Below are positions 29,139-38,427 of a DNA stretch of 42,736 nt, in pieces; the stretch's first letter is position 1, and every line of letters starts with the position of its first letter. The notes under the pieces were generated by a model. The model made no database searches. It was not told the DNA's origin and saw only the letters and a list, made by a program, of their open reading frames with translations. Source of the stretch: a virus. The translations under genes and the position numbers were made by a program. Location of the stretch: positions 1 to 42,736 of IMG/VR virus record IMGVR_UViG_3300032087_003052. One strand, given 5' to 3'.

Positions 29139-29476
29139 TATCTAATTAATCCTATGTCTTCCCGCCTCTCAATATGGCGGCAGATACTCTTAAACGTATG
29201 ATCATGATGCGGCGGAACATTGAGAATCTCCGTCTGGTATTGATGCACCATCTCATGAGCGAGCGTGCCCTCGAATTCACAACCTTCGCAGATTGTGATC
29301 GAGGCGCGATGGAGCTCCCGGCGCATTGGTCGCCAGTCTTTCCTTGCTCTGTATTCGTAGTACCCATCACTACTACTGCTCTTCTTTATGAGGATTGTAA
29401 TCTTGAGAAGTTTGTTACCGAAGTACTTCTCGTTGTAGTAATCGTGTAAGTCGTGAAGCTCAAGGATTCTGTTCAT
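29138..29476 (-). CDS. SprT-like zinc metallopeptidase
   Basis: 112 aa from the ATG at 29476, chosen because the reading from 29521 starts with a Trp/Tyr-rich stretch inside the preceding gene. LAHEMVHQYQ (about 74-83) is the HExxH zinc motif, with a further His in PPHHDHTFK (about 91-99), as in SprT/Wss1-type proteases. LHDYYNEKYFGNKL at the start also matches SprT-like domains (NxxxFxxxL). These act on DNA-bound proteins or peptidoglycan-linked proteins; the target is unknown here. Overlaps its HEMVH-bearing neighbour by 17 nt. Confidence 0.72.
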   Translation of the reverse strand: MNRILELHDLHDYYNEKYFGNKLLKITILIKKSSSSDGYYEYRARKDWRPMRRELHRASITICEGCEFEGTLAHEMVHQYQTEILNVPPHHDHTFKSICRHIERREDIGLIR

Positions 29477-29999
29477 TGGGCACCACCAGTATTGGGTCAT
29501 CACCAATATCCATGATGTCAATGTACTGCTGTATCGTTAGACTAAAGCCCTCAGTCGGCGCGTAGAATTCCCAGCAATGCGGGTACGACTTCCACCAGTC
29601 GGGTCTTGCATTCTCAGGTACGCCCTGAATTCCCCACCATACACCTTCAATGAACCATGCCTTGTCTTCGCTCCCGCATACCAGCAACGCTGGTCCCGGG
29701 ATTGGGAGGCCACCCCACATCACGTCCAAGTAGTGCACCATCTCATGTATGATGGTAGCAAACTTGTCGTTGCCTTTAAGATCTTCGTTCACATAGATGG
29801 TATCTCCACCATCGTAATAACCCTGCAGTCCATCCCTCATATCTTCGTATATGATCTTCGGGGGTGCTATGTCGTCGCATACACTATCGTCGTCTTCGTA
29901 TGCCTCGTACAGCATGCAGGTTGCTTGCCAGGGGTCCTCTGCCTCACAGGCGGACAGACCCCATATACTAATGCCGAGTATTATCAGTCCTCGTACCAT
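29460..29999 (-). CDS. Putative lipoprotein zinc metallopeptidase
   Basis: 179 aa. A signal peptide with lipobox LSAC at residues 15-18 predicts a lipid-anchored Cys18. FATIIHEMVHYLDVMWGG (about 81-98) is an HExxH zinc motif. Several Cys downstream suggest disulfides, as expected for a periplasmic protein. It lies right after the lysozyme gene, overlapping it by 16 nt. It may be a spanin-like or envelope-acting protease used in lysis, or a superinfection exclusion factor. No third zinc ligand is certain. Confidence 0.65.
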   Translation of the reverse strand: MVRGLIILGISIWGLSACEAEDPWQATCMLYEAYEDDDSVCDDIAPPKIIYEDMRDGLQGYYDGGDTIYVNEDLKGNDKFATIIHEMVHYLDVMWGGLPIPGPALLVCGSEDKAWFIEGVWWGIQGVPENARPDWWKSYPHCWEFYAPTEGFSLTIQQYIDIMDIGDDPILVVPNEQNP

Positions 30000-30415
30000 T
30001 CTCCAGTCTCCATCATAAGTGCATTCCGCCGTGCCCTTCCCTTCACTTGGGATGCGTAGCGAGAGTCCAGCATTTCTTGCGCTGCAAGCTGGTAGTCTCT
30101 CTCTTTAAGGGCAGCTAGCATCTTCCGAAACTTAAGCAGTCTAGGGATGCCGAGGTTGTATGCCATGTCTAGCAGTACAATCTTGCGGACCTGACACACG
30201 TCGATGTAGACGGGAACTCGGTCGCATAGCTCTGTTATTAATTTATGCATCCTGTGTTTCAGGATAAGCATAGACTCTTCTTTTGTGAAGCCTTCTTCTA
30301 GATTAAATCCTATCCCTATAGTAGGGATGCCTTCGCTGTCGTCATAAACGTACTGGCGATAGCCCTCGTTGCGAAGGATATACTCCCCCGCTTTCTTTCC
30401 GTCAAGGTACCTCAC
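29984..30415 (-). CDS. Endolysin, T4-type lysozyme (GH24)
   Basis: 143 aa from a GTG start at 30415 that overlaps the preceding TAG by one base. The catalytic triad of T4 lysozyme is matched exactly in spacing: Glu17, Asp26, Thr32, in RNEGYRQYVYDDSEG then IPTIGIGFN. It cleaves the glycan strands of peptidoglycan. No signal sequence or SAR domain, so it needs the holin for export. It follows the giant ejection protein gene. Confidence 0.9.
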   Translation of the reverse strand: MRYLDGKKAGEYILRNEGYRQYVYDDSEGIPTIGIGFNLEEGFTKEESMLILKHRMHKLITELCDRVPVYIDVCQVRKIVLLDMAYNLGIPRLLKFRKMLAALKERDYQLAAQEMLDSRYASQVKGRARRNALMMETGEWYED

Positions 30416-33400
30416 TACAGAGGTCCGCCTTGTGCCAGTCTTCTTAATGCTTCCTCCCTTACCTGCATGGTCTCTAGATCTGCGGGAGGATGGATGCCGT
30501 TCTCTCCAAGGATGAAGCGCAGTCCCAGTGCGTTGGCTGTAGACCAGAATGCTGCACTGTTGGGGTTTAGCTTACCAAGCTGCACGAAGCCGCGTAGCTT
30601 GTCTGGATCAGACATCAGGGAGATAGCTTTGGCTGCTCCTCGTCCGCGCATGATGCGGTTGGCCGCTGTCATAAAGCGCTGCTTACGAGACAGAGGACCG
30701 AAGACGGAACGAGTAACCTGCAACCACGCGGGAGAGACAGGCTCTGCCACGCCCCGTGCCAGATCACTTAGGTCTACCAGATCGGTAGCCCGTTGTACTG
30801 CCTTCAGATCTGCTACGAACTGCGGTCCCATGACTGCACTGATCTTGTCCTTGCTTCCTTCCAGCAGCGTACGAATGGCGTTACCATTCTTCAACTGGAC
30901 AGGGTTCTTAGCAAGCTGGCCGTACATCCACTGAGAGAACTCAGCGCGTGTAGCAGCGTGCAAGCTAGGATCAATCTGCTTCAGTCTGTTCATCAGCGTC
31001 CGTGCTTGACGGGCGGTGACGTTAGACGAGGACATGATAGTGTTAGCTACGCCGTTGGCTCCCACCTTCTGTGGGTCTACTGCGTCGCCGAATGCGTTCT
31101 TGTATGCATCCTCTACCTTCTTGGCGGTGAGGTTCACATCTTCCACGGCGCGGGCCATGCTGTCTGCGTGAGTCAGCTTGGCTGCACGTTCTGGGCCAAA
31201 CAGAATCTCTGCGTGGTCACCATACTGTTGCATGAACTTGTTGTACCCGCCGCGAGCAAACGTCCCATCTGCGTTCAGGGCCATGCCCTTGTACACAGCT
31301 TCGAGCTCGTTGGCTAGCGCAGCGCGCAGCCCCGGGTGATGCCCGGAGATATTCATTACGTCAAGGAGAGCCCCTGAGTTACCAGCTTCGAACAGCGTAT
31401 CGCGCACCTGCGCGGGCTGCATGGTGAAGCGACGGCGCTCGCCGACCCTGCGTCCTACTGCTGAGTCGAACACCTGCACTGAGTCTACCAAGTCTTGGAT
31501 GGTAGAGTTGCGGGCGATGCTGTTCATGAAGTCCGTAGACTCGCGGGCCTTGTGCCACTGGTCTAGGCCTTGGCGCTGTACCGCAGGAACCTTCTTGCCT
31601 GTGCTGATACGTACCCAATCGTTCTTGATCATGGTAGCGTCGATCGAGTCAATGAGCTCACTGATCTCGTTCTCAGTCCAGCCAGAGGTATCTGTGCCGT
31701 TGGACACCTTCCGCTTGGCGCGGAGCATATCGGAGCGCAGGCGCTGCAGTCCCATGATGTCTAGGGTCTCGCCCTTGAGGGCTTCCAGATCATTCACGAA
31801 TCCTGCCGTACGATCCCCGAGAGTCTTGCTGTAGTTGTCAGCAGCCTCGCGGTTCAGGCTACCCAGCGTCCTACGTATAGGGCTATTGGGTCCGTTGGAG
31901 ATACCGATGTTGAACTGACTGCCGGTAGCGTTAGGCTCCAGCATGTCCTTCCAGTATGCCCACTGCAGTTCTTCGTTAGCCTTAGCTATGGCTACGTCGT
32001 TGGTTGTGATCGTGTTGATGTCTTTGTAATTCGCAGTTGCTACGGCGTCATGGATCTCGTCCATAGCCCGTGCCGCCTCGTCTGTGGTCTCGGCCACATT
32101 ACGCTGTGCTGCGTTCACGCCATACTCCTGACGTGTCAGGTACAGTATGTCGTCGGCGTTGTCTGTGATTGCGTCCCTCGTCATAACGAGGCCGTTCTCG
32201 TCTAGCCCTACGCGGGACAGATTCTCTGTCTCTGCGGTTGCCTTGTTGGCAATGTAACGGAAGCCGCGTGCTAGCTTAAGGCGCGTCACGTCGTTTGCAG
32301 TAGACATGACTCGCTTGATCTTTTCGGGCAGACGCTTGAAGAAGTTGACGCTCTTGACACCGATAGACTGCCCTGTCGTAGTGTCCATCTTCTTAGATGC
32401 AGCCTCTACGAACATGAGGGGATCTTCGATAGCCTCGCCTGTGGCTAACTTAAAGTCAGCCTCAATCTTGCGAACCTCATCGAGCTCATCGACCAGTGCG
32501 GTGTAGTCGTCCTCTGTGAGAGTACGCTTTCCGCTACGATTCTTCATCCACCTACCGAATACCCACGCCTGACCCATAGCTAGGTCTAGGCCGCCGCCAA
32601 GCAACGCTTGGTTGAGGGCTTCATCAGGATCAGAGAACTTAGCCAGTTCCTCGTCCGATACGCCGTAGTACTCTTTGAGTAGCTTGTTCTTGACCGGAGT
32701 AGCCAATGCTTCGATGCCAGCAGTGATGCCAGCAGATGCAAAGATGGCTGCCTGCGGCGAGCCTACCGTACTACCAACAGCGCCAGCGGCCAAGCTGCCG
32801 CCTACTTCCAGTGCGCCAATGGTGAACGCCGGGAGGAACTCAGCCATGTCGCCTACGTCAAACCCTTCTGGGTTGACCAGCGTCAGACGTGTCTTGCCTA
32901 CATTCTCAGGGCTATCCCCACGGTTAATGTCGTCCTCGCCGATGGGACGGACGTATGCGAGCTTGCCCGTCTGCTGTTCCAGCATTACTACAGGAACATT
33001 CTCGGGCCACTCTACGCCTGCCTCGTACAGCTTCTTGCGGTAGTGGGTCTCAAGCATGTTGTACCGGAGTTGGGGGTCTTTAAGACTTGCCAATCCCTGA
33101 CCAAGACGCACGTCCATGGTCGCACCGGAGTCGATGTCGATGCCACGATCACGCGCTTGGTTGTGTAGTACCCAGTCCTCGTCGGGGCTGGGCGGTCTTA
33201 TGCGTCCGATTCCTAGCGGGCTAGGTCGTTGCTCAAGAGGATCTGGTACTGCGCTACCTATAGGATTGGTAGCCAGCGTGTTCATTGCAGCACTGACCTG
33301 CTGTATGCGCTGCTGGTTGTTCTGACGCTGCTCCTCTATGGGATCAACCTCAGCCTTCGCCGTATCCTTAGCGCCGCCAGCGGCCTGCAGTACCTTGTCG

Positions 33401-33600
33401 ATGGCCTCGTCTCTGGACGTAGCTTTTACTTGGTATGACTTGCCGTTGTGCTGGAGATGGAAGACTTCTGGTTGCTTCTCTTCCTCTTCATCCCCCACAA
33501 GGTTACGACTGGCGAGTTCTTCACTCACCATGTAACGCGGGTCACGAATGAACTCCCCGTTCTCGTCGAAGTCCGCCGCCGTGTATTGACGTTCTGCCAT
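30415..33600 (-). CDS. Large internal virion (ejection) protein
   Basis: 1061 aa, the largest gene. Residues about 250-305 are hydrophobic and Gly/Ala-rich, consistent with insertion in the host membrane during ejection; the rest is long helical sequence. Size and position (third of three large genes before the lysozyme) match T7 gp16-type ejection proteins that form the trans-envelope channel. No transglycosylase motif was recognised, unlike T7 gp16. The ATG at 33600 lies 11 nt after the previous stop. Confidence 0.72.
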   Translation of the reverse strand: MAERQYTAADFDENGEFIRDPRYMVSEELASRNLVGDEEEEKQPEVFHLQHNGKSYQVKATSRDEAIDKVLQAAGGAKDTAKAEVDPIEEQRQNNQQRIQQVSAAMNTLATNPIGSAVPDPLEQRPSPLGIGRIRPPSPDEDWVLHNQARDRGIDIDSGATMDVRLGQGLASLKDPQLRYNMLETHYRKKLYEAGVEWPENVPVVMLEQQTGKLAYVRPIGEDDINRGDSPENVGKTRLTLVNPEGFDVGDMAEFLPAFTIGALEVGGSLAAGAVGSTVGSPQAAIFASAGITAGIEALATPVKNKLLKEYYGVSDEELAKFSDPDEALNQALLGGGLDLAMGQAWVFGRWMKNRSGKRTLTEDDYTALVDELDEVRKIEADFKLATGEAIEDPLMFVEAASKKMDTTTGQSIGVKSVNFFKRLPEKIKRVMSTANDVTRLKLARGFRYIANKATAETENLSRVGLDENGLVMTRDAITDNADDILYLTRQEYGVNAAQRNVAETTDEAARAMDEIHDAVATANYKDINTITTNDVAIAKANEELQWAYWKDMLEPNATGSQFNIGISNGPNSPIRRTLGSLNREAADNYSKTLGDRTAGFVNDLEALKGETLDIMGLQRLRSDMLRAKRKVSNGTDTSGWTENEISELIDSIDATMIKNDWVRISTGKKVPAVQRQGLDQWHKARESTDFMNSIARNSTIQDLVDSVQVFDSAVGRRVGERRRFTMQPAQVRDTLFEAGNSGALLDVMNISGHHPGLRAALANELEAVYKGMALNADGTFARGGYNKFMQQYGDHAEILFGPERAAKLTHADSMARAVEDVNLTAKKVEDAYKNAFGDAVDPQKVGANGVANTIMSSSNVTARQARTLMNRLKQIDPSLHAATRAEFSQWMYGQLAKNPVQLKNGNAIRTLLEGSKDKISAVMGPQFVADLKAVQRATDLVDLSDLARGVAEPVSPAWLQVTRSVFGPLSRKQRFMTAANRIMRGRGAAKAISLMSDPDKLRGFVQLGKLNPNSAAFWSTANALGLRFILGENGIHPPADLETMQVREEALRRLAQGGPL

Positions 33601-33610
33601 TATAACCCCT

Positions 33611-35212
33611 TTATTCGATTATGATCGGGTCGTCAGGAGTACCTGAGCCGGTGATCGTGGGCGCTAATACGCCCTCTTGCTCGCGTACCTGCTGTGCGCT
33701 AAGGTCGCGGCTCTGCTCCATAACCTTCAGTTCTTCCTGCAGGTCTCCGAAGCGTGTCATGGTGAGGTTCCACCGTTCGAGTTTCTCTTCTCTGCCCTTC
33801 GTGCCGTACACGAGTGCCTTGGCCTGCTCTTCTGAGAGGCCTACCGTTGCGCCGATCTCGGCTACACGCTGCACTCCCTGCTCGACCTGCTTGGACTTGC
33901 GGGAGAAGTTGGCTAGGATCACGCGACGAAGACGCTCGGGGCTGGCTGCTGCCGTGCCGATCTCCTTCATGGCGTTCCTGAAGTCAGTATCTGAAAGCTG
34001 ACGAGCGCCCGGCTCGTTTGAGCGGGCTACTGCGTATGCTAGCTGGATGATAGAGGAGCGGTATTCTGCTGCTGCATCACCAGTCTCTGACATGCCCTCG
34101 GGCAGTTCTACCAGAGAGCCGTACTCTTCTACCAGTCCCTTATCTTTGGGTCCGTTGAACATAGCCTCGCCCTTGCCTGCAGCGATCTCCTCCGGAGAGC
34201 CCTTGGCAATCTGTACGTTCCACGTAGCGCCTACGTTCTTGGCTGCGTCAGAGAGGTCAGTAACGAACTCAGTGATACGACCTGCACCGTCGAGGAATTC
34301 ACCGGGCTGCTTGCCCGACTCGTCCATCTCAACGAACATATCTGCGATGGAGTTCATCACAGCACTCTGTGTGTCCAGTGCGTCGAACTGCATACGGAGT
34401 CCGGTCCTTTCAGATCCGGATATAGCAGAGTTGAACAGGCGTACCTTAGCGTCCCAGTCTAGGCCGCTTGGGTCCTGCACCCCACCATCTGTCATCTCTT
34501 CCTGCGCCAGTTCTCTAAGGCTGATAGCCTCTTCCAGCGTGATGAAGTTACGTATCTCAGTACCCTCGTCGTCTACGAAGAAGCCCTTCTCTGTGTCGTA
34601 CCGGCCCGTAATCATCTGACCCTCTAGGTCTTCGAGCGAGTAGCGGCCCTCACTATTGGGGGCAACGATCGTGGTAGTCTCTGCGAGCTTCTGCCGATGT
34701 GTCTGGCCTTCGCGGACACGTTTCTCTTTGGCACCCGCTGTCTCTTCCTTCAGCTTGGCAAGCTCTGCCTGCTGCTGGCGGAAGTCCATGAATCTGCGTC
34801 CTGCTTCTGCGCTGATCTCTGCGGCGAGAGTAACGTCACCAGAATCGTAGGCGAACTTGCTCATCTGCCGCATCGTCTCGATAGCGGCTAGCTGAGGATT
34901 AGCTTCCACATCTGCGCGGAACTGCTCGTCCTCTTCCATCTTCTTCTGCACGCCTATCTGAGCGAACTCTTTCATCGCTAGGTCGCGCTTCTGCTCCGGA
35001 GAGAGCTCTGGCTTCTTGAACTTGTTGACAAGCATGGCACCAAGAAATGCGCCTGCCTGCTCTAGATCATTCTCACCTGCGAAGGACTCGTTCGGGTTTA
35101 CGTTAGCCAGTGCCCCGGCCACGCGTGCTTGCTCTTTCTCTGCTAGGATCTGCTCTTGCGAGCGGTCCTCAATACCGAACTGCGAGAATAGCTTGATCTG
35201 GTCAGTTGCCAT
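33611..35212 (-). CDS. Internal virion (ejection) protein
   Basis: 533 aa, helical, charged, with a Glu/Gln/Lys-rich N-terminal third and a Pro/Ile-rich last 15 residues. It lies between the 407-aa and 1061-aa proteins, the position of T7 gp15. No enzyme motif. The assignment is by context and composition. Confidence 0.6.
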   Translation of the reverse strand: MATDQIKLFSQFGIEDRSQEQILAEKEQARVAGALANVNPNESFAGENDLEQAGAFLGAMLVNKFKKPELSPEQKRDLAMKEFAQIGVQKKMEEDEQFRADVEANPQLAAIETMRQMSKFAYDSGDVTLAAEISAEAGRRFMDFRQQQAELAKLKEETAGAKEKRVREGQTHRQKLAETTTIVAPNSEGRYSLEDLEGQMITGRYDTEKGFFVDDEGTEIRNFITLEEAISLRELAQEEMTDGGVQDPSGLDWDAKVRLFNSAISGSERTGLRMQFDALDTQSAVMNSIADMFVEMDESGKQPGEFLDGAGRITEFVTDLSDAAKNVGATWNVQIAKGSPEEIAAGKGEAMFNGPKDKGLVEEYGSLVELPEGMSETGDAAAEYRSSIIQLAYAVARSNEPGARQLSDTDFRNAMKEIGTAAASPERLRRVILANFSRKSKQVEQGVQRVAEIGATVGLSEEQAKALVYGTKGREEKLERWNLTMTRFGDLQEELKVMEQSRDLSAQQVREQEGVLAPTITGSGTPDDPIIIE

Positions 35213-35213
35213 C

Positions 35214-36437
35214 TTATCCTCCTATCGCGCCGCTGCTGAACGCGCCCATGATACCGCTCCCCATTCCTGAGAGGAAGCCGCCCATCGGGCTGCCTGCGCC
35301 CTGCATCATGAACTGTCCTTGCTGCGCACCTGCGGCTGACTGCTGTCCGCCGAGGTTTCCGCCCAGTGCTATCAGTTGACGCTGGTTGGCATTGAGTCCT
35401 TGGATACCGCCAAACAATCCCAGTGCTTGGTTGATATTGCTCTGCTGTAGGTTCTGTCCGAAGCCCAGCATCTGCGTTACGTTCTGTAGTCTCTGCTGTC
35501 CACGCGTATTCAGTAGCTCATTGAAGCCCTGCTGTGCTTGGAGTCCCTGTCCTGCGGCCTGCTGTCCGAACTGCATGAGGTTCTGACCCATGCCGCTAAA
35601 CATATTAGCTGCGCCGAGGTTGAACTGCTGGTCTTGTGCGCGTGCGCCAAAGCCCTGCCCAATGGCTCCCAGGCCAAAGGCTCGGTTCTGCTGACCAAGC
35701 TGGTTAGCGAACTGCTGCGCTCCCATAACCCGCTGGATGTCCGCCTGCTCTTGTGCGAGAGCTAGCTCACCTATCTGGCGCTCGCCTCCCGTCTGGGAGA
35801 GTACGCCCCTGTTGAACAGGTTACCAAACTTGGCGTTGACTGCACGCTCCTCGCCGGGACGGGCGAATGCCCGCTGCGCTGCGATCTGCTGATCTGCAAG
35901 CTGGGAGAAGTCTGTGTTGCCCAGAGCCTGAAGGCCCTGACCGAAGAGGTTCTGTGCCATCCCCTCGTTGATACCAGTCTGTCTGCTGCCGAAGGCGGCT
36001 GCTTGCCCGAGGGCTGCTTGTCCGCCCTGCTGCCCCATCATAGCGTTGTTCATGGAGTAGTTAGTAAACGCGTCCACTCCGCCTGCTAGGCCACTGGCGT
36101 CGCTCGACTGGAGCGCCCCCATCATGGTGCCCGGGAGCATTGCGTTGCCAAACGCGGCGGCGTTCTCAATAGACTGCTGGTTCGCAGCCCCGCCGCCCAG
36201 CAAGTTCATTGCCTGACCGCCGAACATCTCACGGAACTGCCTCGACTGTGCGTCGTCGCGTACCGTAGCCTGCCCGCCCGGGCCGAAGGTTACGCTACCA
36301 CCAGCGCCTGTGATGTTGTAGGGATTGAACGCAGCGGCGTTCGCTGCGCGCTTCGCTGCCTTGGATTGAGCACTCGCTTTCATTGCTCCGCCTACTGCGG
36401 ATGCGCCAACTGCCACTGCTGCTGTAATTGCTGCCAT
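35214..36437 (-). CDS. Internal virion protein, Gln/Gly/Ala-rich
   Basis: 407 aa. An N-terminal hydrophobic Ala/Gly segment (about residues 1-20) is followed by a Gln-, Gly- and Asn-rich body with many repeated QA/GQ words. This resembles T7 gp14-type ejection proteins, which insert into the outer membrane. It is the first of three consecutive large proteins. Function is by order and composition. Confidence 0.62.
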   Translation of the reverse strand: MAAITAAVAVGASAVGGAMKASAQSKAAKRAANAAAFNPYNITGAGGSVTFGPGGQATVRDDAQSRQFREMFGGQAMNLLGGGAANQQSIENAAAFGNAMLPGTMMGALQSSDASGLAGGVDAFTNYSMNNAMMGQQGGQAALGQAAAFGSRQTGINEGMAQNLFGQGLQALGNTDFSQLADQQIAAQRAFARPGEERAVNAKFGNLFNRGVLSQTGGERQIGELALAQEQADIQRVMGAQQFANQLGQQNRAFGLGAIGQGFGARAQDQQFNLGAANMFSGMGQNLMQFGQQAAGQGLQAQQGFNELLNTRGQQRLQNVTQMLGFGQNLQQSNINQALGLFGGIQGLNANQRQLIALGGNLGGQQSAAGAQQGQFMMQGAGSPMGGFLSGMGSGIMGAFSSGAIGG

Positions 36438-36440
36438 CGT

Positions 36441-36983
36441 TTATTCCTGTGTGTCAAAGAAGATCGTCAGTACGATCCTGCCATTAGTTGCACTCTCACC
36501 GAAGCCGTGTACTGGCTCTGCTCTGTGCATGAGCTTGCTGTCAAACATGACTGCCCGGTTGCGCGCCATATCTACTCTGTCGTATTCTTCCCACGCATCA
36601 TAGACGTTTGTGTCGCGCTCCCAGTGGGTAAGGTCGTCGCCACTTGTGTGACGTACTAGGGCTGTACCGCCCGGTCCGTTCTGCCAGTAGAGCAGGAACG
36701 TGTACTCACCCATTGCTTCATCGTTATGTGCTTGGTGCGGTGCCGTGTCTGTAGCATCGCAGGTCAGTCTTAGAAATACTGTCCGGGGCGTAACGTTCTT
36801 TCCCAGAGCCCGTGCGCACTTGGTCATACAGTACGCTATCAGGTTGCGATTCACGTTAGCCGTGACGTCAGGATACTCAACACCATCTACTGGGTTCACT
36901 GTGCCGCTGTAGTCAGCAGCCCGGACCTCTGTCTCCCACATGCGGAACAACCGCTCGGGAACGAAGTCGTTCCAGACCTTCAT
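36441..36983 (-). CDS. 2-oxoglutarate/Fe(II) oxygenase-like protein
   Basis: 180 aa. PHQAHNDEAMGEYTFLLYW gives a His-x-Asp iron pair (HND); NRAVMFDSKLMHRAEPV supplies the distal His, and GRIVLTIFF the Arg that binds 2-oxoglutarate. GGTALVRH is the usual strand between them. Together these make a prolyl-4-hydroxylase-like double-stranded beta-helix. It could hydroxylate a virion or host protein, or a small molecule. It overlaps the next gene by 4 nt and sits among late genes, which is unexpected. Confidence 0.78.
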   Translation of the reverse strand: MKVWNDFVPERLFRMWETEVRAADYSGTVNPVDGVEYPDVTANVNRNLIAYCMTKCARALGKNVTPRTVFLRLTCDATDTAPHQAHNDEAMGEYTFLLYWQNGPGGTALVRHTSGDDLTHWERDTNVYDAWEEYDRVDMARNRAVMFDSKLMHRAEPVHGFGESATNGRIVLTIFFDTQE

Positions 36984-37282
36984 CGGAACTGTCCGAATAC
37001 AAGGTAGTCGCCAGTACTACAGGCGTTCTTGAGTCTCCCCTCTTGTTTGAATCCCAGAGAGCGAGCCATCTTGATGAAGTGATCGTTGTGTTCCTCTACG
37101 AACAGTACTAGCTTCGTGAGTCCCTCTTCTTGGAATATCTCGTCGAGGTCTTCTTTTGGGTCTGATACTGGTACACCAGTAACGCCCAGAATACCAGCGC
37201 AGTCGCTAATGGGACTAACAAGATAAATGACTCCTTCATCATTCTGATACGCTATCGCGCTTCCTACTTCCTTTCTTTCCAT
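36980..37282 (-). CDS. GNAT-like acetyltransferase fragment
   Basis: 100 aa from the ATG at 37282, chosen for AAAGGAG 6 nt upstream. The C-terminal half, with FVEEHNDHFIKMARSLGFKQ and a GDYLVFGQF end, resembles the last part of GNAT acetyltransferases (N...A..LGF...G). The acetyl-CoA loop (motif A) is not clear, so it may be a reduced or non-catalytic member. It overlaps the oxygenase gene by 4 nt. Confidence 0.5.
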   Translation of the reverse strand: MERKEVGSAIAYQNDEGVIYLVSPISDCAGILGVTGVPVSDPKEDLDEIFQEEGLTKLVLFVEEHNDHFIKMARSLGFKQEGRLKNACSTGDYLVFGQFR

Positions 37283-37472
37283 CTTTGTTCTCCTTTCTCT
37301 TGTGTCGCATGTCCATAGCTCGTTCGTAATAGAACCACGCACCAAGGGTTGCCGTGGCTATGCCTATGAGGCTAGCCGCGAATGTCGTAACTTCAGTAGC
37401 ATCAGCTACCCAGCTATATGTTATAGACCCGGTTGCCATCATAAGGGTCGCTGTTGCTTTATCCACTCTCAC
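37239..37472 (-). CDS. Small membrane protein (class II holin-like)
   Basis: 77 aa with two hydrophobic segments (about 7-24 and 28-48) and a strongly basic C-terminal 25 residues. The arrangement matches class II holins of T7-like phages. It lies 9 kb upstream of the lysozyme along the operon; a second holin candidate sits at the operon end. Overlaps both neighbours. An envelope protein with no lysis role is the alternative. Confidence 0.52.
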   Translation of the reverse strand: MRVDKATATLMMATGSITYSWVADATEVTTFAASLIGIATATLGAWFYYERAMDMRHKRKENKDGKKGSRKRDSVSE

Positions 37473-37935
37473 AATTCCCTATCTCTTTGGTGTAGACCAC
37501 CTCGTTCTTCTCATACCCTAGCTTGTTGTAAATGCTAGCGGCTACCTCGGGGCTGCTGTCTTCCATGGTAATCATTGACATGAAATCGGCCCCCTGCTCC
37601 TTGGCTGTCTTCTCCATCTCCTTCAACAGTGCAACACCGTATTGTCCTCGCACCTCTGGATCGATGTAGTAAGCTAGCTCCATAGCAGACGTGAATGTGG
37701 GATCGAATATGAAGGGAGTCACAATGACTAGCCCGAATCCTCTTACCTTGTTGTCCTCATCTGCAAGTACCGTGATGAATCCGTGGTCGTGTGTAATCAA
37801 CCATAAGCACAGATCTCCTACTGCCTTGTCATTGTAGGGACGTCCTTTCTTGAAGTACGTCGTGTGCGTCCAGAACTCTTCACCGTGTTCTACTAGCGAC
37901 ACTATGTCCGCTATAACCCCCTCTCTAAACTTCAT
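37459..37935 (-). CDS. GNAT-family N-acetyltransferase
   Basis: 158 aa. The DPEVRGQYGVALLKEMEK segment (about 91-108) is GNAT motif A, with an R/QxxGxA acetyl-CoA loop, followed by SIYNKLGYEK (about 134-143), motif B with the typical Y/N..LGY. Length fits the family. It transfers acetyl from CoA to an amine on a protein or small molecule. It forms a small-enzyme group with the neighbouring GNAT-like and oxygenase genes. Target unknown. Confidence 0.78.
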   Translation of the reverse strand: MKFREGVIADIVSLVEHGEEFWTHTTYFKKGRPYNDKAVGDLCLWLITHDHGFITVLADEDNKVRGFGLVIVTPFIFDPTFTSAMELAYYIDPEVRGQYGVALLKEMEKTAKEQGADFMSMITMEDSSPEVAASIYNKLGYEKNEVVYTKEIGNCESG

Positions 37936-37944
37936 ACTGCCTCC

Positions 37945-38427
37945 TTACAACTCTGTTTCTGCATTACCTCTGTAGTAGCCAGTCGCGATGATGTTCGTAC
38001 CGCCACTGTCTGTTGCGATCTCTACTTTGACCTGACCTCTTGAGATGTTAAACCCTGTCGCGGCGGTCCAGTACCAGTAGCGTGACGCCCCCATAGAGAG
38101 CCACACACCAAGCGAGTCCGATCCTGATCCAGTAGGTGCCTCATCTAGCCCACCTTTGTCATCCCACGTTGCTCTGACATAGTACGTAACAGGAACCGGG
38201 GTCGTATGTGTAGTATCAGCAAGGTAGCCGTACCACTCGGGCTTGTCGTGCGCGCCAGTGGGGTAGGTATACTTTGTCAGATCGCCAGTAGAGTTGAATT
38301 TCCATCCAGCATCTGCGGGTGTACCAACTCCAAAGTCGTTATCCGTATGAGGAGCAGCGCTAGTACCCGACAGGTTAACGTGGGCCGTAGCGCTCTTTAT
38401 CAGGGTCGCTGTTATTAAGTTAATCAT
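37945..38427 (-). CDS. Putative tail/fibre-associated structural protein
   Basis: 160 aa, beta-rich, with many Thr, Gly, Trp and Tyr. VWLSMGASRYWYW then GFNISRGQV and TGYYRG resemble parts of the 162-aa protein at 41878, so the two may be distant relatives or have the same fold. It follows a fibre gene, overlapping it by 4 nt. It may cap or attach the fibre. Confidence 0.5.
   Translation of the reverse strand: MINLITATLIKSATAHVNLSGTSAAPHTDNDFGVGTPADAGWKFNSTGDLTKYTYPTGAHDKPEWYGYLADTTHTTPVPVTYYVRATWDDKGGLDEAPTGSGSDSLGVWLSMGASRYWYWTAATGFNISRGQVKVEIATDSGGTNIIATGYYRGNAETEL

Noticed and set aside
30786-30800. Single CGTTGTAC half-site in the late 1061-aa gene
   Set aside because: No dyad partner; isolated 8-mers are expected by chance.
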